DNA from: Streptococcus oralis ATCC 35037
Lineage (GTDB): Bacteria > Bacillota > Bacilli > Lactobacillales > Streptococcaceae
Assembly: GCF_900637025.1 (NCBI RefSeq)
Contig: NZ_LR134336.1
Location: 1,646,501 to 1,710,500 of the forward strand
Length of the DNA stretch: 64,000 nt
Direction: 5' to 3'
The translations under genes were made by a program, and so were the position numbers. Position 1 is the first letter of the stretch, and each line of letters opens with the position of its first letter. Positions 18,313 through 27,730 of the stretch are shown here, piece after piece. Below the pieces are notes generated by a model. It was not told the DNA's origin and searched no databases. It saw only the letters and a program-made list of their open reading frames with translations.

Positions 18313-20005
18313 GGAACTTCACCCCCAACATCTCATGATTGCTCTTACCAGCTGGTACCATCGGTAAGACCTGTTCCTTACGAGAAATATCCACCTCGAT
18401 AAACATGGGCACATCCTCCAGAATGACTTCTAGATCCTTCTCTATCGTCTCTGGATTATCAAATTTATAGTTTTTGATGCCATAAGCCTGTGCCATCAAC
18501 TGGAAGTCAGGAAGTGTATCAAAGACTGACTCGGAAGTTCTACCCTCATAGAAGGATTCCTGCCACTGACGAACCATTCCTAGTGAGTGGTTATTCAACA
18601 TGACAACCTTAATCGGCACCTTGTAGATGTTTAGGATTGCTAGCTCTTGGTTGGTCATTTGGAAACCACCATCACCGACAAAAAGGATGACCTCTTTTTC
18701 TGGATTGGCAATCTTGGCTCCAATAGCTGCAGGAACTCCGAAGCCCATGGTACCCAAACCACCTGAAGTGACTAACTGACGCTCATTTTGGTAAGGATAA
18801 TACTGAGCTGTCCACATTTGGTGTTGCCCGACGTCTGTGACAACAATGGCATCCCCATTCGTCAACTCACCGATGCGTTCAATAACGGCCTGCGGTTGAA
18901 CCACACGTTCTTTCTTATCATAAGAACGAACTCGATTCTTGTCCTTGGTGACTTTTTCAATCCACTTTTCAGTATTGTTATGAACAGTTGGTTCTGCCAG
19001 TAGCATCTGCAAGGCTTTCTTAGCATCCCCCACTACAGGAATATCTGCACTGATAATCTTACCAATCTCAGCTGGGTCAACATCGATATGGGCAACCTTA
19101 GCATTCTTCGCGAAGGTCTTAGGGTTCCCAGTCAAGCGGTCATCGAAACGGCAACCAATACTAATCATAAAGTCCGCTTCCGTCATTGCAATGTTGGCTG
19201 CGAAAGAACCGTGCATGCCTCCCATCCCTAGGAAGAGCGGATGACTCGTTGCAATGGTACCTTGCCCCAGAAGACTAGTGACTACTGGAATCTGGTAACG
19301 TTCAGCAAATTCATTCAGTTCTTTAGAAGCTTCCGCATAGCTGATACCACCGCCTGCTAACAAAACAGGTTTCTTGGCTTTTGACAATTGCTTCAAGATT
19401 TTCTTGATTTGCATGTCATTCGGATCAAGCGTCGGTTGGTAACTTGGTAAATTCACCTCTGGTGAATAAATGAAATCTGTCTCTAGAGCTGATACATCCT
19501 TTGGCAAGTCAATCACAACAGGACCTGGACGACCTGTCGTTGCAATATGAACAGCTTCCGTAATGATACGAGGAATGTCTGCTGTCTCACGAACTTGGTA
19601 ATTGTACTTGGTAATGGGCATGGTAATACCCACGATGTCTGCTTCCTGAAAGGCATCTTTCCCAATCCCAGCTCGCGCAACCTGACCTGTAAAGACCAAA
19701 AGGGGAACGCTATCGCTCATGGCATCTGCAATCCCTGTAATGGCATTTGTTGCTCCCGGCCCACTCGTGACGACGGCAACGCCCAACTTTCCAGTTGATT
19801 TGGCATATCCTTCAGCTTCGTGCAAACAACCTTGCTCATGGCGTCCTAAGATGTGGCGAATACCTTTAAAATTGTATATCGCATCATACAAAGGTAAGAC
19901 TGCACCACCAGGATAACCAAAAATGGTATCAATCCCTAAGTCCCGAAGTGTTTCCAAAACTAGGTCCGACCCCGTCTTAGGAGATTCTAAACTGATTTTC
20001 TCCAT
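18305..20005 (-). CDS. ilvB: Acetolactate synthase large (catalytic) subunit
   Basis: ThDP- and FAD-dependent condensation of two pyruvates (or pyruvate plus 2-oxobutanoate), the first common step of branched-chain amino-acid synthesis. 566 residues. The ThDP-activating Glu is in GRHEQGCLHEAEGYA, and the ThDP/Mg motif is FVGDGGFQMTNQE...NNHSLGMV. I chose the ATG at 20003-20005 (MEKISLESPKTG) because AGAAAGGGGAAC sits just upstream; the frame is open to 20050 but that part overlaps the promoter. First gene of ilvB-N-C; a CodY-like box lies upstream. Confidence 0.96.
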   Translation of the reverse strand: MEKISLESPKTGSDLVLETLRDLGIDTIFGYPGGAVLPLYDAIYNFKGIRHILGRHEQGCLHEAEGYAKSTGKLGVAVVTSGPGATNAITGIADAMSDSVPLLVFTGQVARAGIGKDAFQEADIVGITMPITKYNYQVRETADIPRIITEAVHIATTGRPGPVVIDLPKDVSALETDFIYSPEVNLPSYQPTLDPNDMQIKKILKQLSKAKKPVLLAGGGISYAEASKELNEFAERYQIPVVTSLLGQGTIATSHPLFLGMGGMHGSFAANIAMTEADFMISIGCRFDDRLTGNPKTFAKNAKVAHIDVDPAEIGKIISADIPVVGDAKKALQMLLAEPTVHNNTEKWIEKVTKDKNRVRSYDKKERVVQPQAVIERIGELTNGDAIVVTDVGQHQMWTAQYYPYQNERQLVTSGGLGTMGFGVPAAIGAKIANPEKEVILFVGDGGFQMTNQELAILNIYKVPIKVVMLNNHSLGMVRQWQESFYEGRTSESVFDTLPDFQLMAQAYGIKNYKFDNPETIEKDLEVILEDVPMFIEVDISRKEQVLPMVPAGKSNHEMLGVKFHA

Positions 20006-20045
20006 TGTTCCCCTTTCTCTTCTCTTAAAAAAATAGCTTGTTACT

Positions 20046-20073
20046 ATCATACCATTTTTTCAAAAATTTTCAA
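20046..20073 (-). promoter_or_regulatory. ilvB promoter
   Basis: Minus-strand -35 TTGAAA (20068-20073), 16-bp spacer, extended -10 TGGTATGAT (TATGAT at 20046-20051). Confidence 0.65.
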
Positions 20074-20085
20074 GGCAAAAGAGTC

Positions 20086-20100
20086 AATTTTCTGAATTTT
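20086..20100. promoter_or_regulatory. CodY-like box upstream of ilvB
   Basis: AATTTTCTGAATTTT matches the CodY consensus AATTTTCWGAAAATT at 13 of 15 positions. It lies 13-27 bp upstream of the ilvB -35. CodY represses ilv genes under branched-chain amino-acid excess in related streptococci and lactococci, so this fits; binding is inferred. Confidence 0.6.
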
Positions 20101-20283
20101 CTATCTAAAAGTGTATTTATGAATCTTTTCCTCATTTTTATTAACTTTTCTACGGAATTAGGAACCTTTATTTACTTTAATTTATCAAATTAGATTATTT
20201 TCTTTCTGGATAGAATTAGTATTTTTCTCACTTAACGACCAAATTTGTATACTATATTCAGCAAAAATGAATAGTTAAAGACA
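20101..20283. other. AT-rich gap between the ilvB promoter region and the fusA terminator
   Basis: No ORF with a ribosome site, no strong promoter and no RNA family recognised. The only structure noticed is a small palindrome TAATTTATCAAATTA (20178-20192). Confidence 0.4.
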
Positions 20284-20286
20284 AAA

Positions 20287-20311
20287 AAGGAAGCCACTAA
20301 GTGACTTCCTT
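20287..20311 (-). terminator. fusA terminator
   Basis: 11-bp stem (one G-U) AAGGAAGTCAC / GTGGCTTCCTT with a 3-nt loop and a T-run on the minus strand, 17 nt after the fusA stop. Confidence 0.92.
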
Positions 20312-20327
20312 CTAGAGTGAGGACTGA

Positions 20328-22409
20328 TTAGTCTTCACCTTTGTTTTTCTTAATGATTTCTTCTTGTACTGACTTAGGTACATCTTCGTAGTGGTCAAAT
20401 ACCATCATGAATGTACCACGTCCTTGAGATGCAGAACGAAGAACTGTTGCGTAACCGAACATTTCAGCAAGCGGAACGTAAGCACGAACGATTTGGCTGT
20501 TACCGTGTGCTTCCATACCATCTACACGTCCACGACGAGCAGTTACGTGACCCATAACATCACCAAGGTTTTCTTCTGGAACAGTGATGGTTACAAGCAT
20601 CATTGGCTCAAGGATAGCTGGTTGTGCTGACTTAGCAGCTTCTTTAAGGGCAAGTGAAGCCGCGATCTTGAAGGCAGTTTCAGATGAGTCGACATCGTGG
20701 TATGAACCATCGTAAAGCTTAGCTTTAACGTCAACCATTGGGTAACCTGCAAGAACACCGTTAGCCATAGATTCTACCAAACCTTTTTCAACCGCTGGGA
20801 TAAATTCACGAGGAACCACACCACCGACGATTGCGTTTTCGAATTCGAATCCTTTACCTTCTTCGTTTGGAGTAAATTCAATCCATACATCACCGAATTG
20901 ACCTTTACCACCAGACTGACGTTTGAAGAATCCACGTGCTTGAGTAGAAGCGCGGAATGTTTCACGGTAAGATACTTGAGGAGCACCTACGTTCGCTTCC
21001 ACTTTGAACTCACGACGCATACGGTCAACAAGGACGTCCAAGTGAAGCTCACCCATACCTGAGATAACTGTTTCACCAGTTTCAACGTTTGTTTCAACGC
21101 GGAATGTTGGATCTTCTTCAGCCAATTTTTGAAGGGCGATACCCATCTTATCTTGGTCAGCTTTAGATTTTGGCTCAACCATCAATTGGATAACTGGTTC
21201 TGGAACGTTGATTGACTCAAGGATGATTTTAGCTTTTTCATCTGTCAATGAGTCACCAGTTGTAGTATCTTTCAAACCAACGGCAGCAGCGATATCACCT
21301 GAGTAAACAGTGTCAATTTCTTGACGGCTGTTAGCGTGCATTTGAAGGATACGTCCGATACGTTCACGTTTACCTTTAGATGTGTTCAATACGTAAGAAC
21401 CTGATTGGAGAACACCTGAGTATACACGGAAGAATGTCAAACGACCTACAAATGGGTCCGTCATGATCTTGAAGGCAAGAGCTGCGAATGGCTCTTCGTC
21501 AGATGCTGGACGAGTTTCTTCTTCATCTGTATCTGGGTTGATACCTTTGATCGCTGGGATATCAAGTGGGCTTGGAAGGTAGTCGATAACCGCATCAAGC
21601 ATCAATTGAACACCCTTGTTCTTGAAGGCAGAACCACACAATACTGGGAAGAATTCAACGTTGATAGTTGCTTTACGGATAGCAGCTTTCAATTCTTCGT
21701 TAGTGATTTCTTCACCTTCAAGGTATTTCATCATCAAGTCTTCATCAGTTTCAGCGACTGCTTCAACCAATTTTTCACGGTATTCTTGAGCTTGGTCAAG
21801 GTATTCAGCTGGAATATCTTCTTCAAGGATATCTGTACCAAGGTCGTTAGTATAGATTTCAGCTTTCATCTTGATCAAGTCGATGATACCACGGAAGTCA
21901 TCTTCAGCACCGATTGGCAATTGGATTGGGTGTGCGTTTGCTTGAAGACGGTCGTGAAGTGTGCTTACTGAGTAAAGGAAGTCAGCACCGATTTTGTCCA
22001 TTTTGTTAGCAAATACGATACGTGGAACTCCGTACTCAGTTGCTTGACGCCAAACTGTTTCAGTTTGAGGCTCAACACCTGATTGTGAGTCAAGAACAGT
22101 AACCGCACCGTCCAATACACGAAGAGAACGTTGTACTTCGATTGTGAAGTCCACGTGTCCTGGTGTGTCGATGATGTTTACGCGGTGGTTGTTCCATTGA
22201 GCTGTTGTCGCAGCAGATGTGATTGTGATACCACGTTCTTGCTCTTGCTCCATCCAGTCCATTTGTGACGCACCTTCGTGAGTTTCACCGATTTTGTGGA
22301 TTTTACCAGTGTAGTAAAGAATACGCTCAGTAGTTGTTGTTTTACCGGCATCGACGTGAGCCATGATACCGATATTACGAGTTTTTTCAAGTGAAAATTC
22401 GCGTGCCAT
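20328..22409 (-). CDS. fusA: Elongation factor G
   Basis: GTPase that drives ribosomal translocation. 693 residues, standard length. The G motifs are intact: [15 protein letters not shown] (G1), RGITI (G2), DTPGH (G3) and NKMD (G4), followed by domains II-V ending in NKGED. It lies downstream of rpsL and rpsG in the usual str order but separated by a 279-nt structured gap, and it has its own extended -10 promoter element. No fusidic-acid-type substitution can be judged without alignment. Confidence 0.97.
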   Translation of the reverse strand: MAREFSLEKTRNIGIMAHVDAGKTTTTERILYYTGKIHKIGETHEGASQMDWMEQEQERGITITSAATTAQWNNHRVNIIDTPGHVDFTIEVQRSLRVLDGAVTVLDSQSGVEPQTETVWRQATEYGVPRIVFANKMDKIGADFLYSVSTLHDRLQANAHPIQLPIGAEDDFRGIIDLIKMKAEIYTNDLGTDILEEDIPAEYLDQAQEYREKLVEAVAETDEDLMMKYLEGEEITNEELKAAIRKATINVEFFPVLCGSAFKNKGVQLMLDAVIDYLPSPLDIPAIKGINPDTDEEETRPASDEEPFAALAFKIMTDPFVGRLTFFRVYSGVLQSGSYVLNTSKGKRERIGRILQMHANSRQEIDTVYSGDIAAAVGLKDTTTGDSLTDEKAKIILESINVPEPVIQLMVEPKSKADQDKMGIALQKLAEEDPTFRVETNVETGETVISGMGELHLDVLVDRMRREFKVEANVGAPQVSYRETFRASTQARGFFKRQSGGKGQFGDVWIEFTPNEEGKGFEFENAIVGGVVPREFIPAVEKGLVESMANGVLAGYPMVDVKAKLYDGSYHDVDSSETAFKIAASLALKEAAKSAQPAILEPMMLVTITVPEENLGDVMGHVTARRGRVDGMEAHGNSQIVRAYVPLAEMFGYATVLRSASQGRGTFMMVFDHYEDVPKSVQEEIIKKNKGED

Positions 22410-22447
22410 GAGGTTTGTTTCTCCTATTTATTTTTAATTTCTATTCT

Positions 22448-22456
22448 ATTATAACA
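22448..22456 (-). promoter_or_regulatory. fusA extended -10 promoter element
   Basis: Minus-strand TGTTATAAT (TATAAT at 22448-22453), 38 nt upstream of the fusA ATG, just past the rpsG-side terminator-like hairpin. Confidence 0.6.
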
Positions 22457-22468
22457 CGATTTTAATAA

Positions 22469-22494
22469 AAACGGATAGGCAGGACCTACCCGTT
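22469..22494 (-). terminator. Terminator-like hairpin between rpsG and fusA
   Basis: Minus-strand ACGGGTAGG / CCTATCCGT with loop TCCTG, followed by TTTTATT. It would end or attenuate rpsL-rpsG transcripts before fusA. Confidence 0.75.
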
Positions 22495-22536
22495 CTCAAT
22501 GTTTATCTTGTTTTTGTTGGTTTCAACTTGTAGACA

Positions 22537-22642
22537 AGTTGAATTGAACTCGGGCTAAAAGCTCAAGTTAACTGATTTGAACCCGAGCGAGGCCCGGTGC
22601 AAAAAAGATAAACTGCTTTGTGTTCACGGAACACTGCACCAG
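22537..22642 (-). other. Structured intercistronic segment downstream of rpsG
   Basis: Several inverted repeats are packed here: CAACTTG/CAAGTTG (22537-22554), CTCGGG/CCCGAG (about 22550-22587), and an outer GGTGCA/TGCACC pair (about 22597-22641) enclosing GTGTTC-ACG-GAACAC. No ORF with a ribosome site. It may be an mRNA-processing or regulatory structure between rpsG and fusA; function unknown. Confidence 0.45.
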
Positions 22643-22688
22643 TTTCCTATTTTTGCCTTGGGCCTTTGCCGCTCTTAGTATCATTTTA

Positions 22689-23159
22689 TTACCAACGGAA
22701 GTGTGCGAAGGCACGGTTAGCTTCAGCCATACGGTGAGTGTCTTCACGTTTCTTAACAGCTGCACCAGTGTTGTTCGCAGCATCCAAGATTTCTTTTGCA
22801 AGACGGTCTTGCATTGTGTGTTCACCACGAAGGCGAGCGATGGTTACCAACCAACGAAGTCCAAGTGTTGTACGACGTTCTGGACGAACTTCAACTGGGA
22901 CTTGGTAGTTAGATCCACCAACACGACGTGCACGTACTTCAAGTACAGGCATGATGTTTTCCATAGCTGTTTCAAATACTTCAAGTGCATCGTTACCAGT
23001 AGCTTCTTTGATTTGCTCAAAAGCACCGTAAACGATTGAAGCAGCTGTACCACGTTTACCATCAAGCATAACGCGGTTGATAAGACGAGTAACTAGTTGT
23101 GAATTGTAAAGCGGATCTGGCAATACGTCACGTTTTGGAGCTCTATTTTTACGACTCAT
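22689..23159 (-). CDS. rpsG: 30S ribosomal protein S7
   Basis: 156 residues, full length, beginning [20 protein letters not shown] and ending [15 protein letters not shown]. Primary 16S rRNA-binding protein that nucleates the 30S head. 19 nt downstream of rpsL and co-transcribed with it. Confidence 0.98.
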
Positions 23160-23178
23160 TTCTCTTTATCCCCTTTCC

Positions 23179-23592
23179 TTATGCTTTTGGACGTTTAGTA
23201 CCGTATTTAGAACGGCCTTGTTTACGATCGTTAACACCTGCAGTATCAAGTGCACCACGGACGATATGGTAACGTACCCCTGGAAGGTCTTTTACACGTC
23301 CACCACGAAGAAGCACCACGCTGTGCTCTTGCAAGTTGTGTCCGATACCTGGGATGTAGGCAGTAACTTCGATAAGGTTGCTCAAACGTACACGAGCGAA
23401 TTTACGAAGGGCAGAGTTAGGTTTTTTAGGTGTCATTGTTCCCACACGAGTTGCAACACCACGTTTTTGTGGTGAAGAAACGTTTGTTTGAACTTTTTTA
23501 TGACTGTTGTAACCAACGTTCAAAGCTGGTGATTTAGATTTTTCTACTTTTGATTTACGCGGTTTGCGAACCAATTGGTTAATTGTAGGCAT
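23179..23592 (-). CDS. rpsL: 30S ribosomal protein S12
   Basis: 137 residues, beginning [13 protein letters not shown]. Decoding-centre protein. The streptomycin-relevant segment [11 protein letters not shown] and the later [21 protein letters not shown] loop look wild type (Lys residues retained), so streptomycin sensitivity at this locus is expected. First gene of the rpsL-rpsG unit, with a consensus-like promoter and a long leader upstream. Confidence 0.98.
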   Translation of the reverse strand: MPTINQLVRKPRKSKVEKSKSPALNVGYNSHKKVQTNVSSPQKRGVATRVGTMTPKKPNSALRKFARVRLSNLIEVTAYIPGIGHNLQEHSVVLLRGGRVKDLPGVRYHIVRGALDTAGVNDRKQGRSKYGTKRPKA

Positions 23593-23720
23593 CTACATTC
23601 TCCTGTGTTTTTTTATTTTTGGTGATGATACACTTGGTGACAGCTACCATCTGTGTGTACTTTTGCAACATTTGTCAGCACGTCCCTGTACACTTTTGAG
23701 AGACCAAAAGTAAAAAGTAC
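23593..23720 (-). other. rpsL 5' leader with inverted repeats
   Basis: About 130 nt of leader separates the promoter from rpsL. On the DNA, GTGTAC (about 23655-23660) can pair with GTACAC (about 23689-23694), and ACTTTTG with CAAAAGT just upstream. This suggests a folded leader, possibly for ribosomal-protein autoregulation; no known family was matched. Confidence 0.4.
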
Positions 23721-23728
23721 CGTCTATT

Positions 23729-23758
23729 ATTGTAACACAATTTTTCCTTCATTGTCAA
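23729..23758 (-). promoter_or_regulatory. rpsL-rpsG promoter
   Basis: Minus-strand TTGACA (23753-23758), 18-bp spacer, extended -10 TGTTACAAT (TACAAT at 23729-23734). Confidence 0.88.
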
Positions 23759-23826
23759 GATATTTTTCATTTTTATTCTGACCTTTTAACTCTTTGACAC
23801 TAGCTTTCACCGCTTTTCTAAACCAG

Positions 23827-23847
23827 AAAAGGAGGCAATTTGCCTCC
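23827..23847 (-). terminator. Terminator of the ABC/two-component operon
   Basis: Minus-strand GGAGGCA / TGCCTCC with a 3-nt loop followed by TTTTCTGG, about 65 nt after the response-regulator stop. Confidence 0.8.
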
Positions 23848-23910
23848 TCCTTTCTAGTATGGTTTTCCTTTGATTCAAGTTGTCATTTCGGAATTTTTTA
23901 ACCCTTCTTA

Positions 23911-25609
<1,699 letters not shown>

Positions 25610-25613
25610 AGAT

Positions 25614-26348
25614 TTATTTTACCTCAATCCTTTTTTTCAGCTGGATTACCAGTACACCAAAGAAAACTGTATAGCCTAGCACAACCAAGGCAGAAAGAAT
25701 ATTAAATTCATGGTGTTCCAAATAAGTAGAGACGACCTGCATCAGTTGATAGGTTGGAGTCAGCTTTCCAATAGATTGGAGCCATTCTGGGAAGGAATCC
25801 AAGGGGAACCACAGTCCACCTAGAACAGCCAAAGCAATATAGGCAATATTTCCAACAACCGTCATCAGTTGAGCACTGGGTAGCAAGCTCACCAAGACCC
25901 CCATGCTGATAAAGACCACGCTTCCGATCAGCAAAATAGCACCAATTACCATCCAGTCAAGCCAAGGCAGAGTCACTCCACGGACAAAATGACCAACTGA
26001 AAAGACAACTGTAATTGATAACAAGAAAGTCAGTAGGGTACTGAACAGTTTTGATACATAATATTCTACCATAGATACGGGAGAATGTTGAATCAATTTT
26101 TGCCAGTTGTTTGTCTTATCAGACTCGAGTGTGCTTGGGATACTGAAAAAAGCACTTGACATGATACTAAAGAGCGTCATGGCAAAAAGATAGGCTTGAA
26201 GAGCAATTTCTGGAATATCTGACCCTGACATCATACCAGAAAAGATAAGGTAAAACACACTTGGAAGTCCGATGGATAGCAAGTAGTAGACTGCTTGCCG
26301 TTTCATCAGAATGATTTCCACTTTCATGAGACTTGTCATATTTTTCAT
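25614..26348 (-). CDS. ABC-2 type transporter permease
   Basis: 244 residues, about six membrane segments, with the layout of ABC-2 permeases (cytoplasmic N-terminus, MMSGSD loop, then paired helices). I chose the ATG at 26348 because AAGGAG lies 7-8 nt upstream; a TTG two codons earlier abuts the ribosome site. It lies between the ATPase and kinase genes of the operon, so it forms the membrane channel for the ATPase. The substrate may be a peptide, antibiotic or lipid-type compound; this cannot be read from sequence. Confidence 0.9.
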   Translation of the reverse strand: MKNMTSLMKVEIILMKRQAVYYLLSIGLPSVFYLIFSGMMSGSDIPEIALQAYLFAMTLFSIMSSAFFSIPSTLESDKTNNWQKLIQHSPVSMVEYYVSKLFSTLLTFLLSITVVFSVGHFVRGVTLPWLDWMVIGAILLIGSVVFISMGVLVSLLPSAQLMTVVGNIAYIALAVLGGLWFPLDSFPEWLQSIGKLTPTYQLMQVVSTYLEHHEFNILSALVVLGYTVFFGVLVIQLKKRIEVK

Positions 26349-26360
26349 CGTCAATCTCCT

Positions 26361-27236
26361 TTAGTCTTGAGTCGTTTCGAAGATACTGTCTAAGAGAGTT
26401 CGATTGCGAACTTCAATTTCTTCGATCATGCAGCCCTGTTCTTGCAAGACTTTCCATACCTGGCTGGCTTCTTTGGTTGTGAAGGAAAGAGCATTTTGCT
26501 TGATTTCAAGCCCTTGAATCTGGTCCAAAGTGCTGATAACTTCCTGATAAGTTAGTGGTACCGTAAAATGTTTTTCTTGTTCTTCACCACGCATGGCATA
26601 AGGTGTCGTATCCCGGATCAATTCACCCTTGTGGAGGACCAAAATGCGGTCAGCCGTATGTTCTACCTCTTCGATATAGTGAGAAGAGTAGACAATGGTG
26701 ATACCATTTTTCTTTAACTGATTGACAATTTCCCAAAAATGCTGACGTGTCGAGGTATCCATGGCAGCAGTTGGTTCGTCCAAAAATAGAATTTTCGGAC
26801 GACCTATTAGTGCCAACACGAAAGAGAACAAACGTTTTTGCCCACCAGACAACTTGCCCGCTAGCTGATTTTTCTGTTTGTCCGAAAATCTCAGCAAGTC
26901 ATCAATTTCTTGATTCGAGAGACAGTTTGGATAGATTGATTGAAAGAAGGATAAGAGTTCTTTCACTTTCAAGTCTTGAACCACCGTATTTTCTTGAGGT
27001 AAGATAGAAATAAGCTGCTTTAATCGAGGATCTGTTGGTGCAAAGCCTTGAATAGCTATCTGACCTGAGCTCACGAACTTGTCGCCCAAGAGGCAATCAA
27101 TCAAGGTCGTCTTACCTGCTCCGTTAGGTCCGATCAAGGCGACACATTCACCATCGTTGATTTCAAAGGAGATGTTCCGCAAGATCTCCTTGTCTTTTAT
27201 TTTCTTACTCAATTTCTCAACTTTAATCACAGTCAT
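26361..27236 (-). CDS. ABC transporter ATP-binding protein
   Basis: 291 residues. Walker A (GPNGAGKTT), Q-loop (ILPQEN), signature LSGGQKRL, Walker B ILFLDEPTAAMD and H-loop (VYSSHYIEE) are all present. The CcmA/drug-export-type ATPase has a C-terminal extension (about 215-291) like that in ABC-2 drug and bacteriocin exporters. It overlaps the upstream small membrane gene by 14 nt and starts behind AAGGAG. It partners the ABC-2 permease. Confidence 0.93.
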   Translation of the reverse strand: MTVIKVEKLSKKIKDKEILRNISFEINDGECVALIGPNGAGKTTLIDCLLGDKFVSSGQIAIQGFAPTDPRLKQLISILPQENTVVQDLKVKELLSFFQSIYPNCLSNQEIDDLLRFSDKQKNQLAGKLSGGQKRLFSFVLALIGRPKILFLDEPTAAMDTSTRQHFWEIVNQLKKNGITIVYSSHYIEEVEHTADRILVLHKGELIRDTTPYAMRGEEQEKHFTVPLTYQEVISTLDQIQGLEIKQNALSFTTKEASQVWKVLQEQGCMIEEIEVRNRTLLDSIFETTQD

Positions 27237-27417
27237 GAGATTCTCCTTTCAACCACTTCATTCCCATAGGGAAAACGACGAAAATCATAAACCCAAAACC
27301 CCAAGCACCACGAATAAATTGGCGAAGCACGGTTTGGTCAAACCAACCAGTAAACATTTCCACTAACCATACCAAGAGTGACAGGCCGATAAAGAAATAG
27401 ATGATTGCTTTTTTCAT
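27223..27417 (-). CDS. Small membrane protein of the ABC/two-component operon (64 residues)
   Basis: Two hydrophobic segments (about 4-22 and 36-53), then a polar tail GESHDCD. No family recognised. It overlaps the previous small gene by 4 nt and the ATPase gene by 14 nt, so it is an integral part of the operon. Its size and location suggest an accessory subunit of the transporter, an immunity-like protein, or a modulator of the DesK-type kinase; none of these is established. Confidence 0.75.
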   Translation of the reverse strand: MKKAIIYFFIGLSLLVWLVEMFTGWFDQTVLRQFIRGAWGFGFMIFVVFPMGMKWLKGESHDCD

Positions 27418-27605
27418 TCCTCAAACTCCTTTTTTACATCTCTGACTAATTTCAAACCTTCTCTGACAAGCCAAGACATCATTCCAAAGCCAGCAAAGAG
27501 CTCCCAAGGAAAATGATAGAAACCCTCGTCCAATCCTGAAAACATGAGATAGGTCATAACTCCTGCTGCTACTAAACTCACTGCGACAATCATTTTATTT
27601 TTCAT
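27414..27605 (-). CDS. Small membrane protein, first gene of the ABC/two-component operon (63 residues)
   Basis: Two hydrophobic segments (about 5-22 and 30-47) and a charged C-terminal tail (VRDVKKEFEE). The frame is open to 27632, but I chose the ATG at 27603-27605 because GGAGGAAG lies just upstream and the longer form would start almost at the transcription start. No family recognised. Together with the next gene it forms a pair of similar-sized membrane proteins heading the operon. Confidence 0.72.
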   Translation of the reverse strand: MKNKMIVAVSLVAAGVMTYLMFSGLDEGFYHFPWELFAGFGMMSWLVREGLKLVRDVKKEFEE

Positions 27606-27631
27606 TTTTTCTTCCTCCATTTCATACTTCA

Positions 27632-27637
27632 ATTATA
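27632..27637 (-). promoter_or_regulatory. Probable -10 of the ABC/two-component operon
   Basis: Minus-strand TATAAT 26 nt upstream of the chosen first ATG. There is no recognisable -35 at 16-18 bp, which fits an activator-dependent promoter; the palindrome at 27682-27697 is positioned for activation. Confidence 0.55.
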
Positions 27638-27681
27638 GTCCTTTGAAGTTAACTGAGCTAGATGCTTCTGTCACTAGGAAA

Positions 27682-27697
27682 TATGACAAATGTCATA
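27682..27697. promoter_or_regulatory. Palindromic operator candidate (TATGACA-N2-TGTCATA)
   Basis: Perfect 7-bp arms around AA. The centre is about 55 bp upstream of the -10, a typical activator position. A further half-site TGTCAC lies at 27669-27674. NarL/LuxR-type response regulators bind short palindromes of this kind, and this operon encodes one; the pairing is inferred. Confidence 0.6.
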
Positions 27698-27722
27698 AAA
27701 AAGAACCGATTTCTCGGTTCTT
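27697..27722 (-). terminator. Terminator of the CshA-repeat surface protein gene
   Basis: Minus-strand AAGAACCGA / TCGGTTCTT with GAAA tetraloop and a T-run; 9 nt past the gene's stop codon. Confidence 0.92.
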
Positions 27723-27730
27723 AAAAATGA

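Noticed and set aside
20006..20327. Possible T-box leader upstream of ilvB
   Set aside because: No T-box sequence or antiterminator-like fold was found; the gap holds only the promoter, the CodY-like box and AT-rich sequence.
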